Shown one piece after another: positions 1 through 6,541 of a stretch of 26,737 bases of DNA. Below the pieces are notes generated by a model, which did no database searches, had not been told where the DNA came from, and saw only the letters and a program-made list of their open reading frames with translations. The DNA is taken from positions 1-26,737 of the forward strand of contig JAGBYS010000030.1 in NCBI GenBank assembly GCA_017628675.1. Reading direction: 5' to 3'. Position 1 is the first letter of the stretch. Every line of letters begins with the position of its first letter. The position numbers were made by a program, and so were the translations under genes. This DNA is from Tidjanibacter sp. (lineage in GTDB: Bacteria > Bacteroidota > Bacteroidia > Bacteroidales > Rikenellaceae).

Positions 1-27
1 CCCAGGAGGGGGATTTAGGGGGTGGGT
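1..27. repeat. G-rich intergenic repeat, copy 1 (cut by window edge)
   Basis: Positions 8-27 are identical over 20 bases to positions 3471-3490 (GGGGGATTTA followed by GGGGGTGGGT). Both copies lie downstream of a minus-strand tRNA gene. The element is cut at the left by the window edge. The closely spaced G runs could form a G-quadruplex. No coding function is seen. Confidence 0.6.
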
Positions 28-63
28 CCCCCCGAGGGTGCGAGATAACCCGCGCCTCAAAAA

Positions 64-93
64 ATAAGGCTCGCGGTTGCGAGCCTATTTTTT
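64..93 (-). terminator. Rho-independent terminator of tRNA-Cys
   Basis: An 8-bp perfect stem (AGGCTCGC at 67-74 with GCGAGCCT at 79-86) closes a 4-base loop and is flanked by A and T runs on both sides. On the minus strand it begins a few bases after the tRNA-Cys 3' end and runs into a T tract. The flanking A/T runs mean it could also stop plus-strand transcription. Confidence 0.8.
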
Positions 94-94
94 G

Positions 95-165
95 AGGTGC
101 GAAGCGGAATCGAACCGCTGTAGAAGGTTTTGCAGACCTTTGCCTAGCCACTCGGCCATCGCACC
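95..165 (-). tRNA. tRNA-Cys (anticodon GCA)
   Basis: The minus strand folds as a tRNA of 71 nt. The acceptor GGTGCGA (165-159) pairs with TCGCACC (102-96). The T arm carries the usual GGTTCGATTCC loop core. The anticodon loop reads CTGCAAA, giving anticodon GCA (cysteine). The discriminator base is U, which is the known identity element of tRNA-Cys. CCA is not encoded. It has its own promoter and terminator, so it is probably a single-gene unit. Confidence 0.95.
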
Positions 166-261
166 AATTATTTATTCCTCAGCAACTTATCCCTCACATT
201 TCTGCTTACAGTCCTGCTCGTATTCCTTGTCACGGCCCTTAGGGCGGTTGCTTTCGGAGCA

Positions 262-292
262 CAAAAGTAATTAATTTATCTCAAACTACAAA
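262..292 (-). promoter_or_regulatory. Bacteroidota-type promoter for tRNA-Cys
   Basis: On the minus strand TTTG (292-289) is followed after 19 bases by TACTTTTG (269-262), matching the Bacteroidota -33/-7 pattern TTTG and TAnnTTTG. Transcription would begin near 256, about 90 nt before the mature tRNA. The leader between 166 and 256 contains a small GCCC/GGGC hairpin. I see no gene in 166-345 apart from this promoter. Confidence 0.75.
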
Positions 293-345
293 TTTTTTTC
301 GTAAATTTACCTCTCAGAAACTGAGTTTTTATAAATTCGCAGACG

Positions 346-1464
346 ATGACCATTCACGACCTTACGCTCCTTTTCACCCCCGGCCTGGGCCAGAAGGGTG
401 CTGCACACCTCATTGACACCTTCGGGAGTGCCGAGAAGGTCTTCCGTGCCACGGAGAGCGACCTCAAAGGGCTCGCCGGCATCCAGAGCGACAAGCTCAT
501 AGGCGACCTGCGCTCGCAGTCGGGCTTGCGTGCGGCCGAGCGAGAGATGGACTACTGTGAGCGTCACCACATCTTCGCCATCGCCGCCACCGACAGTGTC
601 TATCCGCCGCTGCTTCGTGAGTGTGCCGACCGTCCCCACATACTCTTTGCCCAGGGCTCCCTGGAGCCGCTTGTAGCCCCTGCGGTGGCCTTTGTAGGCA
701 CACGCACCATCACCTCCTATGGTCAGGCGGTGGGGCGTCGTCTGGTGGAGCAGCTCCACTCGCTCAAGGGGGATGTGGCGATAGTGAGCGGTCTGGCCTT
801 TGGTAACGACGAGAACGCCCACAAGGCGGCCCTCGAGGTGGGTGCCAAGACGGTGGCGGTCGTTGCCAATGCTCTGCCCGAGGTGACCCCTGCAGGTAAC
901 CGCAACCTGGCGGACCGCATCCTTGCCGACGGCGGCACCATCGTCACTGAGATATCCTCGCAGCACAAAAATACGGGCCGTTTCTTCCCCTCGCGCAACC
1001 GCATAATTGCCGCTCTGTCGAGTGGCACGGTGGTCGTTGAGTCGCCCTACGAGGGTGGCTCGCTCATCACGGCCGAGTATGCTCTGGGCTATGGTCGCAC
1101 GCTGATGGCAGTGCCCGGTAGGGCCTTCGACAAGAGCTCCTATGGCTCCAACCTGCTCATCAAACACAATAAGGCCGCAATGGTCTGCTCGGGTGGCGAC
1201 ATACTCTATGAGCTTGGCTGGGATGTGGTCGAGAGTGAGGGCGAAACCTTTGCCCCCACCTCTCACCCCACCGAGAACCTAAACCTTCAGCCCGACGAGC
1301 AGAGGCTCCTGGAGGCGATGACTATGGGTGAGGTTGTGGAGTATGAGGCTCTGGTGGGCCGCACAGGCTTTCCACCCGCAAAGGTCGTGGCCCTGCTGAC
1401 GGCCTTGGAGCTGTGTGATGCCGTAAGGATTTTGCCCGGCAGAAAGTGCGAACGATTAGTATAA
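346..1464 (+). CDS. dprA: DNA-processing protein DprA
   Basis: DprA/Smf binds single-stranded DNA taken up during transformation and loads RecA onto it in the cytoplasm. The 372-aa product has the expected architecture: an N-terminal helical SAM-like region (about 1-60), a Rossmann-type DprA domain (about 80-290) and a C-terminal winged-helix-like domain (about 305-372). Diagnostic segments are VAFVGTR (115-120), SGLAFGNDENAH (148-159), FPSRNRIIAALSSG (214-227) and the EGGSLITAEYALGYGR stretch (236-251). The family usually has GID where this protein has GND (153-155), a small deviation. The ATG at 346 has no clear ribosome site, which is normal in this phylum. It is the first gene of an apparent unit with tatD (10-bp gap) and the asparaginase gene. 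Competence itself cannot be judged from this window. Confidence 0.95.
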   Translation: MTIHDLTLLFTPGLGQKGAAHLIDTFGSAEKVFRATESDLKGLAGIQSDKLIGDLRSQSGLRAAEREMDYCERHHIFAIAATDSVYPPLLRECADRPHILFAQGSLEPLVAPAVAFVGTRTITSYGQAVGRRLVEQLHSLKGDVAIVSGLAFGNDENAHKAALEVGAKTVAVVANALPEVTPAGNRNLADRILADGGTIVTEISSQHKNTGRFFPSRNRIIAALSSGTVVVESPYEGGSLITAEYALGYGRTLMAVPGRAFDKSSYGSNLLIKHNKAAMVCSGGDILYELGWDVVESEGETFAPTSHPTENLNLQPDEQRLLEAMTMGEVVEYEALVGRTGFPPAKVVALLTALELCDAVRILPGRKCERLV

Positions 1465-1474
1465 CGGTCAGATA

Positions 1475-2302
1475 ATGAAACTTATAGATACACATACCCA
1501 TATTTATGGCCCAGAGTTCGACGAGGACCGCAACGAGGCCTTCGAGCGAGCGCGTGAGGCGGGCGTCGAAGCCTTCATCTTCCCCGCCATAGACCACGAA
1601 ACAAACCAGGCGCAGTTTGCCCTTACGAGGGAGCGTGAGGATTGCTTCTCGCTCATAGGTCTTCATCCCACCTCGGTAAACGACAATCCACGGTGGAGAG
1701 AGGAACTCGAGGAGGTCGAAAGGCTACTTGCGGCGTGCAATAGGCCCTCGGAGGGGGGCGTGGTAGGCACACCCGAGCGCCCCGTGGAGCGCTTCTACGG
1801 CGTGGGCGAGGTGGGTCTGGACTTCTATTGGAGTAGTGACTTTGTGGCCGAGCAGGAGGAGGCCTTCCGCCGACAGGTGGAGCTCTCGGTGGAGTATGAC
1901 CTTCCGCTTGTAATCCACACCCGCAGCGCCTGGGAGCGTATGCTCACCATCCTCGAGGAGTATAAAGGGCGCGCAAGAGGTATTCTTCACGCCTTCGGCG
2001 AGAGCGTGGAGGTGTGGGAGCGCATAGAGCGCCTGGGAGGCTTCAAGATTGGCATTGGCGGTGTGGTGACCTACAAGAAGAGCCCACTGTTGGAGAGTGT
2101 GCCACGGATTCCGCTCGAGGCTATGGTGCTGGAGACCGACTCGCCCTATCTTTCGCCCGTACCTTTTAGGGGAAAACGCAACGAACCCAAAAATTTAGTG
2201 TATATTTGTGAGCAGATTGCACGCCTTAAGGGGTGCAGCCCCGAGGAGGTGGCCGAGGTGACAAGCCGCAATGCTCGTCAGATATTCGGTCTAAATGGCT
2301 AA
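1475..2302 (+). CDS. tatD: TatD family metal-dependent hydrolase
   Basis: A TatD-type metallo-dependent hydrolase (TIM-barrel amidohydrolase superfamily). Characterised members are 3'-5' DNases/RNases acting in DNA repair or RNA turnover. The 275-aa protein has the metal ligands in order: the HTH pair in the N-terminal DTHTHIYGPEFD segment (H7 and H9), the Glu of GEVGLDFYW, the His of VIHTRSA, the His of HAFGES, and the Asp of LETDSPYL. Arg/Pro residues follow near PFRGKRNEP, as in the family. A short extra loop (around residues 93-107, rich in Gly/Pro) sits between the first strands. The gene starts 10 bp after dprA and is probably co-transcribed. The substrate is not predictable from sequence alone. 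Confidence 0.93.
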   Translation: MKLIDTHTHIYGPEFDEDRNEAFERAREAGVEAFIFPAIDHETNQAQFALTREREDCFSLIGLHPTSVNDNPRWREELEEVERLLAACNRPSEGGVVGTPERPVERFYGVGEVGLDFYWSSDFVAEQEEAFRRQVELSVEYDLPLVIHTRSAWERMLTILEEYKGRARGILHAFGESVEVWERIERLGGFKIGIGGVVTYKKSPLLESVPRIPLEAMVLETDSPYLSPVPFRGKRNEPKNLVYICEQIARLKGCSPEEVAEVTSRNARQIFGLNG

Positions 2303-2329
2303 GTAACAACCTGAAACGCACAAGATATT

Positions 2330-3352
2330 ATGAAAAGTTCCGTACTACTCATCTACACCGGTGGCACAATCGGTATGCACACCGACCCCACCACTGGGGC
2401 TCTTGTACCCTTTGACTTCACGCACATCTACGAGGAGTTCCCCTCGTTGCGTAGGCTCGACGCCGATATAGAGGTGTTGCCCTTTGAGCCCATCGACTCC
2501 TCGAATGCTTCGTCGGAACTGTGGGTGCGCCTTGCCGAGAACATCAGGGACAACTACGAGCGTTTCGACGGTTTTGTGGTGCTCCACGGCACAGACACGA
2601 TGTCCTATAGCGCCAGCGCACTGAGCTTTATGCTCCACAACCTCTCGAAGCCCGTGGTCTTCACCGGTAGCCAGATTCCCATCGGTGTGCTGCGCACCGA
2701 CGGCCGAGAGAACCTCATCACTGCCATTGAGATCGCCGCCGCCAAGGACTCCAAGGGTAGGGCCGAGGTGCCGGGCGTGAGCCTCTACTTCCAGAACCGC
2801 CTCTTCCGTGGCAACCGCACCACCAAGCAGAGTGCCGAGGAGCTCAGCGCCTTTGCGTCGAACAACTACCCACCACTTGCCGAGGTGGGCGTGAGCATCC
2901 AGTATAACCAGACCTTCATTGAGCGCCCCAAGGCGGGTGCCGAGTTCTCGATAGATACGGCACTGGAGCGTGATGTGGCCATCGTGAAGATCTTCCCCGG
3001 CCTCACCGAGAGCGTCTTCAGGGCTATGCTCTCGAGCGGCATTAAGGGTGTGGTGCTGGAGACCTACGGCGCAGGTAACGCCCCCACCAAGGAGTGGTTC
3101 ATTGGCGCCCTGAGGGAGGCTATCGCCAAGGGTATCAGCGTGGTGAATGTCACCCAGTGTAGCAATGGTGAGGTCAATATGGACATCTACGAGACGGGCG
3201 TTGCGCTGCAGAAGATTGGCGTCATCAGCGGTAGGGATATGACCACCGAGGCGGCCGTCACGAAGATGATGTATGTTCTGGCCCACGAGCAGACCCCCGC
3301 CCGCCGTGCCAAGATGCTCAAGAAGTCGATCTGCGGCGAGTTCGGCAAATAG
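2330..3352 (+). CDS. ansA: Type I (cytoplasmic) L-asparaginase
   Basis: Hydrolyses L-asparagine to aspartate and ammonia. At 340 aa with no signal peptide it fits the cytoplasmic type I enzymes. The two catalytic threonine motifs are clear: YTGGTIGM near the N-terminus (Thr13) and HGTDTMSYSASAL (Thr88, Asp89). The family segments VFTGSQIPIG, the GNRTTK turn and LETYGAGNAP are also present. The gap from tatD is 27 bp, so it probably ends the dprA-tatD unit; a strong terminator follows the stop codon. The grouping with dprA and tatD looks positional rather than functional. Confidence 0.93.
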   Translation: MKSSVLLIYTGGTIGMHTDPTTGALVPFDFTHIYEEFPSLRRLDADIEVLPFEPIDSSNASSELWVRLAENIRDNYERFDGFVVLHGTDTMSYSASALSFMLHNLSKPVVFTGSQIPIGVLRTDGRENLITAIEIAAAKDSKGRAEVPGVSLYFQNRLFRGNRTTKQSAEELSAFASNNYPPLAEVGVSIQYNQTFIERPKAGAEFSIDTALERDVAIVKIFPGLTESVFRAMLSSGIKGVVLETYGAGNAPTKEWFIGALREAIAKGISVVNVTQCSNGEVNMDIYETGVALQKIGVISGRDMTTEAAVTKMMYVLAHEQTPARRAKMLKKSICGEFGK

Positions 3353-3381
3353 ATTGCCCCGCCCCGCATAATGATAATACG

Positions 3382-3409
3382 AAGGAGTGCCGAGAGCACT
3401 CCTTTTTTT
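3382..3409 (+). terminator. Rho-independent terminator after the asparaginase gene
   Basis: AAGGAGTGC (3382-3390) pairs perfectly with GCACTCCTT (3396-3404) around a 5-base loop, followed by an uninterrupted T run to 3409. It lies about 30 bp after the asparaginase stop codon and closes the dprA-tatD-ansA unit. Confidence 0.9.
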
Positions 3410-3424
3410 GTGGGTACAATTTTA

Positions 3425-3490
3425 TCGTTGGCAGCGGTAACTGCCAACGACCAAGTCCCCTGCCAGGGGCGGGGGATTTAGGGGGTGGGT
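3425..3490. repeat. Hairpins plus G-rich repeat, copy 2
   Basis: Three structures sit in tandem: a 10-bp perfect stem (TCGTTGGCAG at 3425-3434 with CTGCCAACGA at 3441-3450), a small CCCCT/AGGGG hairpin (3457-3469), and the 20-bp G-rich repeat at 3471-3490 that matches positions 8-27. The G runs 3466-3469, 3471-3475, 3481-3485 and 3487-3489, with loops of 1, 5 and 1, satisfy the usual G-quadruplex pattern. No coding content is seen. The element appears to be a dispersed intergenic repeat. Confidence 0.6.
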
Positions 3491-3516
3491 AGGAATTCTT
3501 TTTCTTCGCAAAATGG

Positions 3517-3603
3517 GTTTGCAAGGGCCTCAGATGAGGTTGTTTGGGATTACTGCGCTGCGATTGTGATCCCTGCCCGCTCGCCGCGGGGGCCCTTGCA
3601 AAC
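3517..3603. repeat. 13-bp perfect inverted repeat enclosing a second hairpin
   Basis: GTTTGCAAGGGCC (3517-3529) pairs perfectly with GGCCCTTGCAAAC (3591-3603). Between the arms a shorter GGGAT/ATCCC stem (3546-3550 with 3569-3573) encloses a 18-base loop. No open reading frame resembles a known protein. The structure could be a small RNA, a remnant of a short mobile element or a palindromic repeat. Confidence 0.55.
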
Positions 3604-3606
3604 TAC

Positions 3607-3738
3607 CAAAGAAGCCCACAATTTTTCCTTCGGAAAGTTGCCTTTTTATGCAAAGATAGGTGGCTTGTGAGTAAACTCCCAGCCACCTATCTGCATAAAA
3701 AAACCTCTGCCTTAAAGCAGAGGTTGTGGGCTTCTTTG
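3607..3738. repeat. 132-bp imperfect palindrome abutting tRNA-Ser
   Basis: The outer arms are 15-bp perfect complements (CAAAGAAGCCCACAA at 3607-3621 and its reverse complement at 3724-3738). Inside, an almost continuous 21-bp stem joins 3643-3665 to 3681-3701 (9 bp, a 2-base bulge, then 12 bp) around a 15-base loop. The tRNA-Ser terminator hairpin occupies the space between the inner stem and the right outer arm. The arrangement resembles a miniature inverted-repeat element or a folded RNA. No gene is seen in it. Confidence 0.6.
3697..3725 (-). terminator. Rho-independent terminator of tRNA-Ser
   Basis: AACCTCTGC (3702-3710) pairs perfectly with GCAGAGGTT (3717-3725) around a 6-base loop. 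On the minus strand the stem is followed by a T run (3703-3697). It lies about 20 bp beyond the tRNA-Ser 3' end. Confidence 0.85.
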
Positions 3739-3746
3739 CCATTTTG

Positions 3747-3831
3747 CGGAGAGACAGGGATTCGAACCCTGGATACCCGAAGGTATAACGGTTTTCGAGA
3801 CCGCCCCGATCGACCACTCCGGCATCTCTCC
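3747..3831 (-). tRNA. tRNA-Ser (anticodon CGA)
   Basis: The minus strand gives an 85-nt class II tRNA. The acceptor GGAGAGA (3831-3825) pairs with TCTCTCC (3754-3748). The anticodon loop CTCGAAA has anticodon CGA (serine, UCG codons). A long variable arm is formed around TACCTTCGGGTA, and the T arm carries GGTTCGAATCC. The discriminator is G, as usual for serine. CCA is not encoded. It has its own promoter and terminator. Confidence 0.95.
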
Positions 3832-3836
3832 TCGAT

Positions 3837-3866
3837 CGCTCAAGCGCCCTTTTCGGCGTTTGAGCG
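3837..3866. repeat. 12-bp inverted repeat between the tRNA-Ser promoter and gene
   Basis: CGCTCAAGCGCC (3837-3848) pairs with GGCGTTTGAGCG (3855-3866) with a single G/T mismatch around a 6-base loop. It lies just upstream of the mature tRNA-Ser on the minus strand, in its leader immediately downstream of the -7 box. It may be a leader hairpin or processing signal; a protein-binding role is also possible. Confidence 0.6.
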
Positions 3867-3868
3867 TG

Positions 3869-3898
3869 CAAATATAAGGAGAAATTTTGTAATTCAAA
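3869..3898 (-). promoter_or_regulatory. Bacteroidota-type promoter for tRNA-Ser
   Basis: On the minus strand TTTG (3898-3895) is followed after 18 bases by TATATTTG (3876-3869), an exact TAnnTTTG match. Transcription would begin near 3864, about 30 nt before the tRNA. Confidence 0.8.
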
Positions 3899-3961
3899 GC
3901 CTTCGCTCCAAAATTTATCCGAATTATCTGCTTTTGGTGGCTAAAAATCGCTCCGCTCCCA

Positions 3962-5779
3962 CTACGGGCGGAACTCTCCCCCGATGGTCACCTCCCTACT
4001 AAAGGGGTCCAGAATATTGTCGATGGCCACGGCACACTCCAGTCGGGTGGCCTCACGCTTGGGGTCGAAGTTCTCAAGGCCCCATTCGGCCCACCTCTCG
4101 GCCGTGATGTGGCCGTAGTCGACGATGTCGCCCACGGTGACATTGCTCTCCTGGGCAAGGTGAGGTATGCGCCCGTCGAAGCGGTTGAGTCCGCGCGAGA
4201 GCTCCTCCAGCGTGATGGGCTCCTCGGCACGGAACCAGGTCTGGTTCTCCCATCCCACCGTCATACCGACACCCTCCATTATGCCCGTGACGCCCACACG
4301 CTGCAGAGCGCCAAAGTGGGGGTGTGTGGTGGGCAGGTCGAGGAAGGGCAGCAGGTAGCCACCGCCGGCCAGTACTTGTCGTTGCACCTCTCTCACACCG
4401 ACCTCGCAAGGCTCAATGTCCTCTTGTGCGGCAAGGGCGGCGATGATTCCCGCAGCCTCGCCCACCTGCATCACGACGGGCTGTAGGCGGGTGGAACCAT
4501 TGACTATGTTGCTCACCGAGATGGACTTCTCGGCAACAATGAGCCCGTCAACGCTCTCTGGCAGCAGGGTGCCCATAGGCACTCCGTAGGAGGGCACGGA
4601 GTGGAAGTAGAGGTTGGGGAGTGACTCCCAGCCCGAGTAGCGTGTGTGGTGTTGATCCACGGGGTAGTCGCCAACGCCTATGGCGGTGCGGTAGAGGGTG
4701 TAGCGGTAGGGGGCGACGATGTGGTTGAGCGTGAAGCGCACGAGGCCTTTTATGCGGCGCGACTCGCGGTGGTAGGGCATAAGTGGCAGCAGGTCCTCGG
4801 TGGGGAACTCGTCGTCGGCAAGCGAGAGGGTGTTGAGCCCCAACTCGTGCTGAATGAAGTAGAGGAACGAGAGCGAGTGTTGCTTGGCCTTCTCGGTGGC
4901 CTGCAGTCGCTCCTCGGGGGTCATCTCGACCATATCGACATAGTAGTCATTGCCCTCAATGGGCCAGTTTATCATTATCTTGCCGCCGGGGAGCCTGCCG
5001 TAGGACATCATCATCTGCTGCGACCATAGGCGGTTGGCCTCCTTGGGGGTCTGACACTGTGGGTTGTCGCAGGCGCAAGCGAACATCTCGGGGTCGTAGC
5101 CCTCGGGGCGATGGATGGTCATATCGTGGCCATAGTCTTTCAGTATCAGCACCATCGTGAGGTCCTGAATGATGCCGTTGGCCTCCTCGGGGGCTATATC
5201 CTCGCCTGTGGTGTGGCGGCTCTCCATACCCTTGTCGTAGGGCACGCCAAGTTGTGTGGCCACATCGCCCAGCTCGGTGCCATCCACAAGGACCTTGCAG
5301 CGGACGATTTGGGTGCCCTCCTCTTCCTGCAATGTCAATTTCCACCCCTTCGAGGTGCGCTCAATGGCCGTTGGGCGGGTGTTGAACTTGACGGTGAGGT
5401 GCTCTTCCCTCTGGGCTATGTTGCGGAAGATGCGCGCGCCGACGCTCGGCTCGAAGAGTATGTTGCTCACCCAGCCCGTCTTGAGGGCCTCGGCACTGCC
5501 GTAGTGTGCCTCCAGCGAGTCGCGAAACTCGCCCCACATGCCGCCACGCAGACGGTAGTTGCCGTCGGTGGCACTCACACCTGCCGAGGTGAGCATACCG
5601 CCCAGCCAGGGGCCCTGCTCCACAATGAGAGTTGTGGCACCAAGGCGGGCCGAACGCACACCGGCGGTGGTGCCGCTCACTCCACCTCCCACGATTACGA
5701 CATCGTACCGATGGCCGCCACAAGCGCCAAGCAGCAGAGTGGCAAGGGTGGCCATTATGCAATTAGTTACTCTTTTCAT
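3962..5779 (-). CDS. FAD-dependent oxidoreductase lipoprotein with SLH-like C-terminus
   Basis: A 605-aa member of the FAD-dependent oxidoreductase family often annotated near xanthan lyases (FAD_oxidored type); the substrate is unknown. The chosen ATG at 5779 gives a short lipoprotein signal, MKRVTNCIMA then a LLGAC lipobox with Cys20; an AAAAGGA tract lies just before the start. An upstream in-frame ATG (5872) would spoil the signal. The Rossmann dinucleotide motif GGGVSG (31-36) follows DVVIV, with the second-strand Glu in LIVEQG and the LGGMLTSAGVSATDG flavin segment. A CACDNPQC cluster lies mid-protein. The C-terminal 120 residues (from about 484) contain two segments resembling S-layer homology repeats (about 488-530 and 560-595). 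A poor promoter match (TATCTTG, 5815-5809) precedes the gene. The enzyme presumably acts on the periplasmic or outer face of a membrane. Confidence 0.85.
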   Translation of the reverse strand: MKRVTNCIMATLATLLLGACGGHRYDVVIVGGGVSGTTAGVRSARLGATTLIVEQGPWLGGMLTSAGVSATDGNYRLRGGMWGEFRDSLEAHYGSAEALKTGWVSNILFEPSVGARIFRNIAQREEHLTVKFNTRPTAIERTSKGWKLTLQEEEGTQIVRCKVLVDGTELGDVATQLGVPYDKGMESRHTTGEDIAPEEANGIIQDLTMVLILKDYGHDMTIHRPEGYDPEMFACACDNPQCQTPKEANRLWSQQMMMSYGRLPGGKIMINWPIEGNDYYVDMVEMTPEERLQATEKAKQHSLSFLYFIQHELGLNTLSLADDEFPTEDLLPLMPYHRESRRIKGLVRFTLNHIVAPYRYTLYRTAIGVGDYPVDQHHTRYSGWESLPNLYFHSVPSYGVPMGTLLPESVDGLIVAEKSISVSNIVNGSTRLQPVVMQVGEAAGIIAALAAQEDIEPCEVGVREVQRQVLAGGGYLLPFLDLPTTHPHFGALQRVGVTGIMEGVGMTVGWENQTWFRAEEPITLEELSRGLNRFDGRIPHLAQESNVTVGDIVDYGHITAERWAEWGLENFDPKREATRLECAVAIDNILDPFSREVTIGGEFRP

Positions 5780-5819
5780 CAGTCCTTTTGAGTCTTTGGA
5801 ATTTTCGGCAAGATACAAA

Positions 5820-5855
5820 AAATTAAGGAGCGCACCAACATTCGGCTCGCTCCTT
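5820..5855 (-). terminator. Terminator downstream of lspA
   Basis: AAGGAGCG (5825-5832) pairs perfectly with CGCTCCTT (5848-5855) around a 15-base loop. Reading minus, the stem is followed by AATTTTTTG. It lies between the lspA stop and the oxidoreductase gene, so the latter probably has its own promoter. Confidence 0.75.
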
Positions 5856-5911
5856 ATTTCGTTTCTCCCCACGGGGGGGAGTAAATAGAGTCCTTCTTGT
5901 GTAGGCCCTCT

Positions 5912-6520
5912 CTACTTGAAATACTTCCACTGGAAGATTATCAGGTAGAAGATGGCGATGGTGATGTAGCTGTCGGCGAAGTTGAACACGGGCGAGAAGA
6001 AGAGGTTGCCGCCAATGAGGGGCATCCACTCGGGCCAGTGGAACAGCGGGAAGTAGAGCATATCGACCACCTTGCCGTAGAGGAAGGGTGCATAACCACC
6101 GCCCTCGGGCAGCAGTTGTGCCACGCTTGTAAAGGTCGACTCCGAGAAGATGAGGCCATAGAATGCACTGTCGACCATATTGCCGATGGCACCTGCCAGA
6201 ATCATCGCAAAGCCTATGATGACACCCTTGGGGGTCTCTCTCTTCCTCAGGTGGCAGATATACCAGCTGAGTGCGCCGATGGCCACAAGTCTGAAGAGGC
6301 TCAGGATGAGTTTGCCGTAGTTGCCACCAAGGCTCATACCCCACGCCGCGCCCTCATTCTCGATGAAGCACCAGCGGAACCAGTCGCCCAGCACATTGTG
6401 GCTCTCGCCGAGGGTCATAGTGGTCTTGACCGAGATTTTCACAATCTGATCCACCACCACAAGGCCCACAACGATGGCCCACAGTACCCAACCTTTTATT
6501 ACCTTACGATTCTCTGCCAT
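5912..6520 (-). CDS. lspA: Lipoprotein signal peptidase (signal peptidase II)
   Basis: An integral inner-membrane aspartyl protease that removes the signal peptide from diacylglyceryl-modified prolipoproteins. The 202-aa protein has the four expected hydrophobic segments (about 10-28, 70-90, 99-118, 183-197) and both catalytic motifs: GNMVD (Asp117) and FNFADSYI (Asp183). The N-terminal VVVDQIVK and NEGAAWGM segments are typical. It is longer than the E. coli enzyme (164 aa) because of an extra loop of about 35 residues between the catalytic motifs, as is common in this phylum. The gene is 21 bp after the coiled-coil membrane protein gene and probably shares its transcript. Its clients would include the two predicted lipoproteins in this window. 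Confidence 0.95.
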   Translation of the reverse strand: MAENRKVIKGWVLWAIVVGLVVVDQIVKISVKTTMTLGESHNVLGDWFRWCFIENEGAAWGMSLGGNYGKLILSLFRLVAIGALSWYICHLRKRETPKGVIIGFAMILAGAIGNMVDSAFYGLIFSESTFTSVAQLLPEGGGYAPFLYGKVVDMLYFPLFHWPEWMPLIGGNLFFSPVFNFADSYITIAIFYLIIFQWKYFK

Positions 6521-6541
6521 AGTGCGGTGTGTGTGGGTCTG

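Noticed and set aside
77..274. Small plus-strand open frame over tRNA-Cys
   Set aside because: It overlaps the tRNA gene in antisense and its promoter; coding is very unlikely.
313..330. CTCAG-AAA-CTGAG hairpin with T run before dprA, considered as an attenuator
   Set aside because: The stem is only 5 bp and no leader peptide or promoter upstream supports attenuation; kept only as a weak observation.
3353..3960. Possible genomic island next to tRNA-Ser
   Set aside because: There is no integrase, no attachment-site duplication of the tRNA 3' end, and flanking genes are ordinary core genes.
3544..4002. Plus-strand open frame across the palindromes and tRNA-Ser
   Set aside because: It reads through a tRNA gene and several hairpins and has no family-like sequence.
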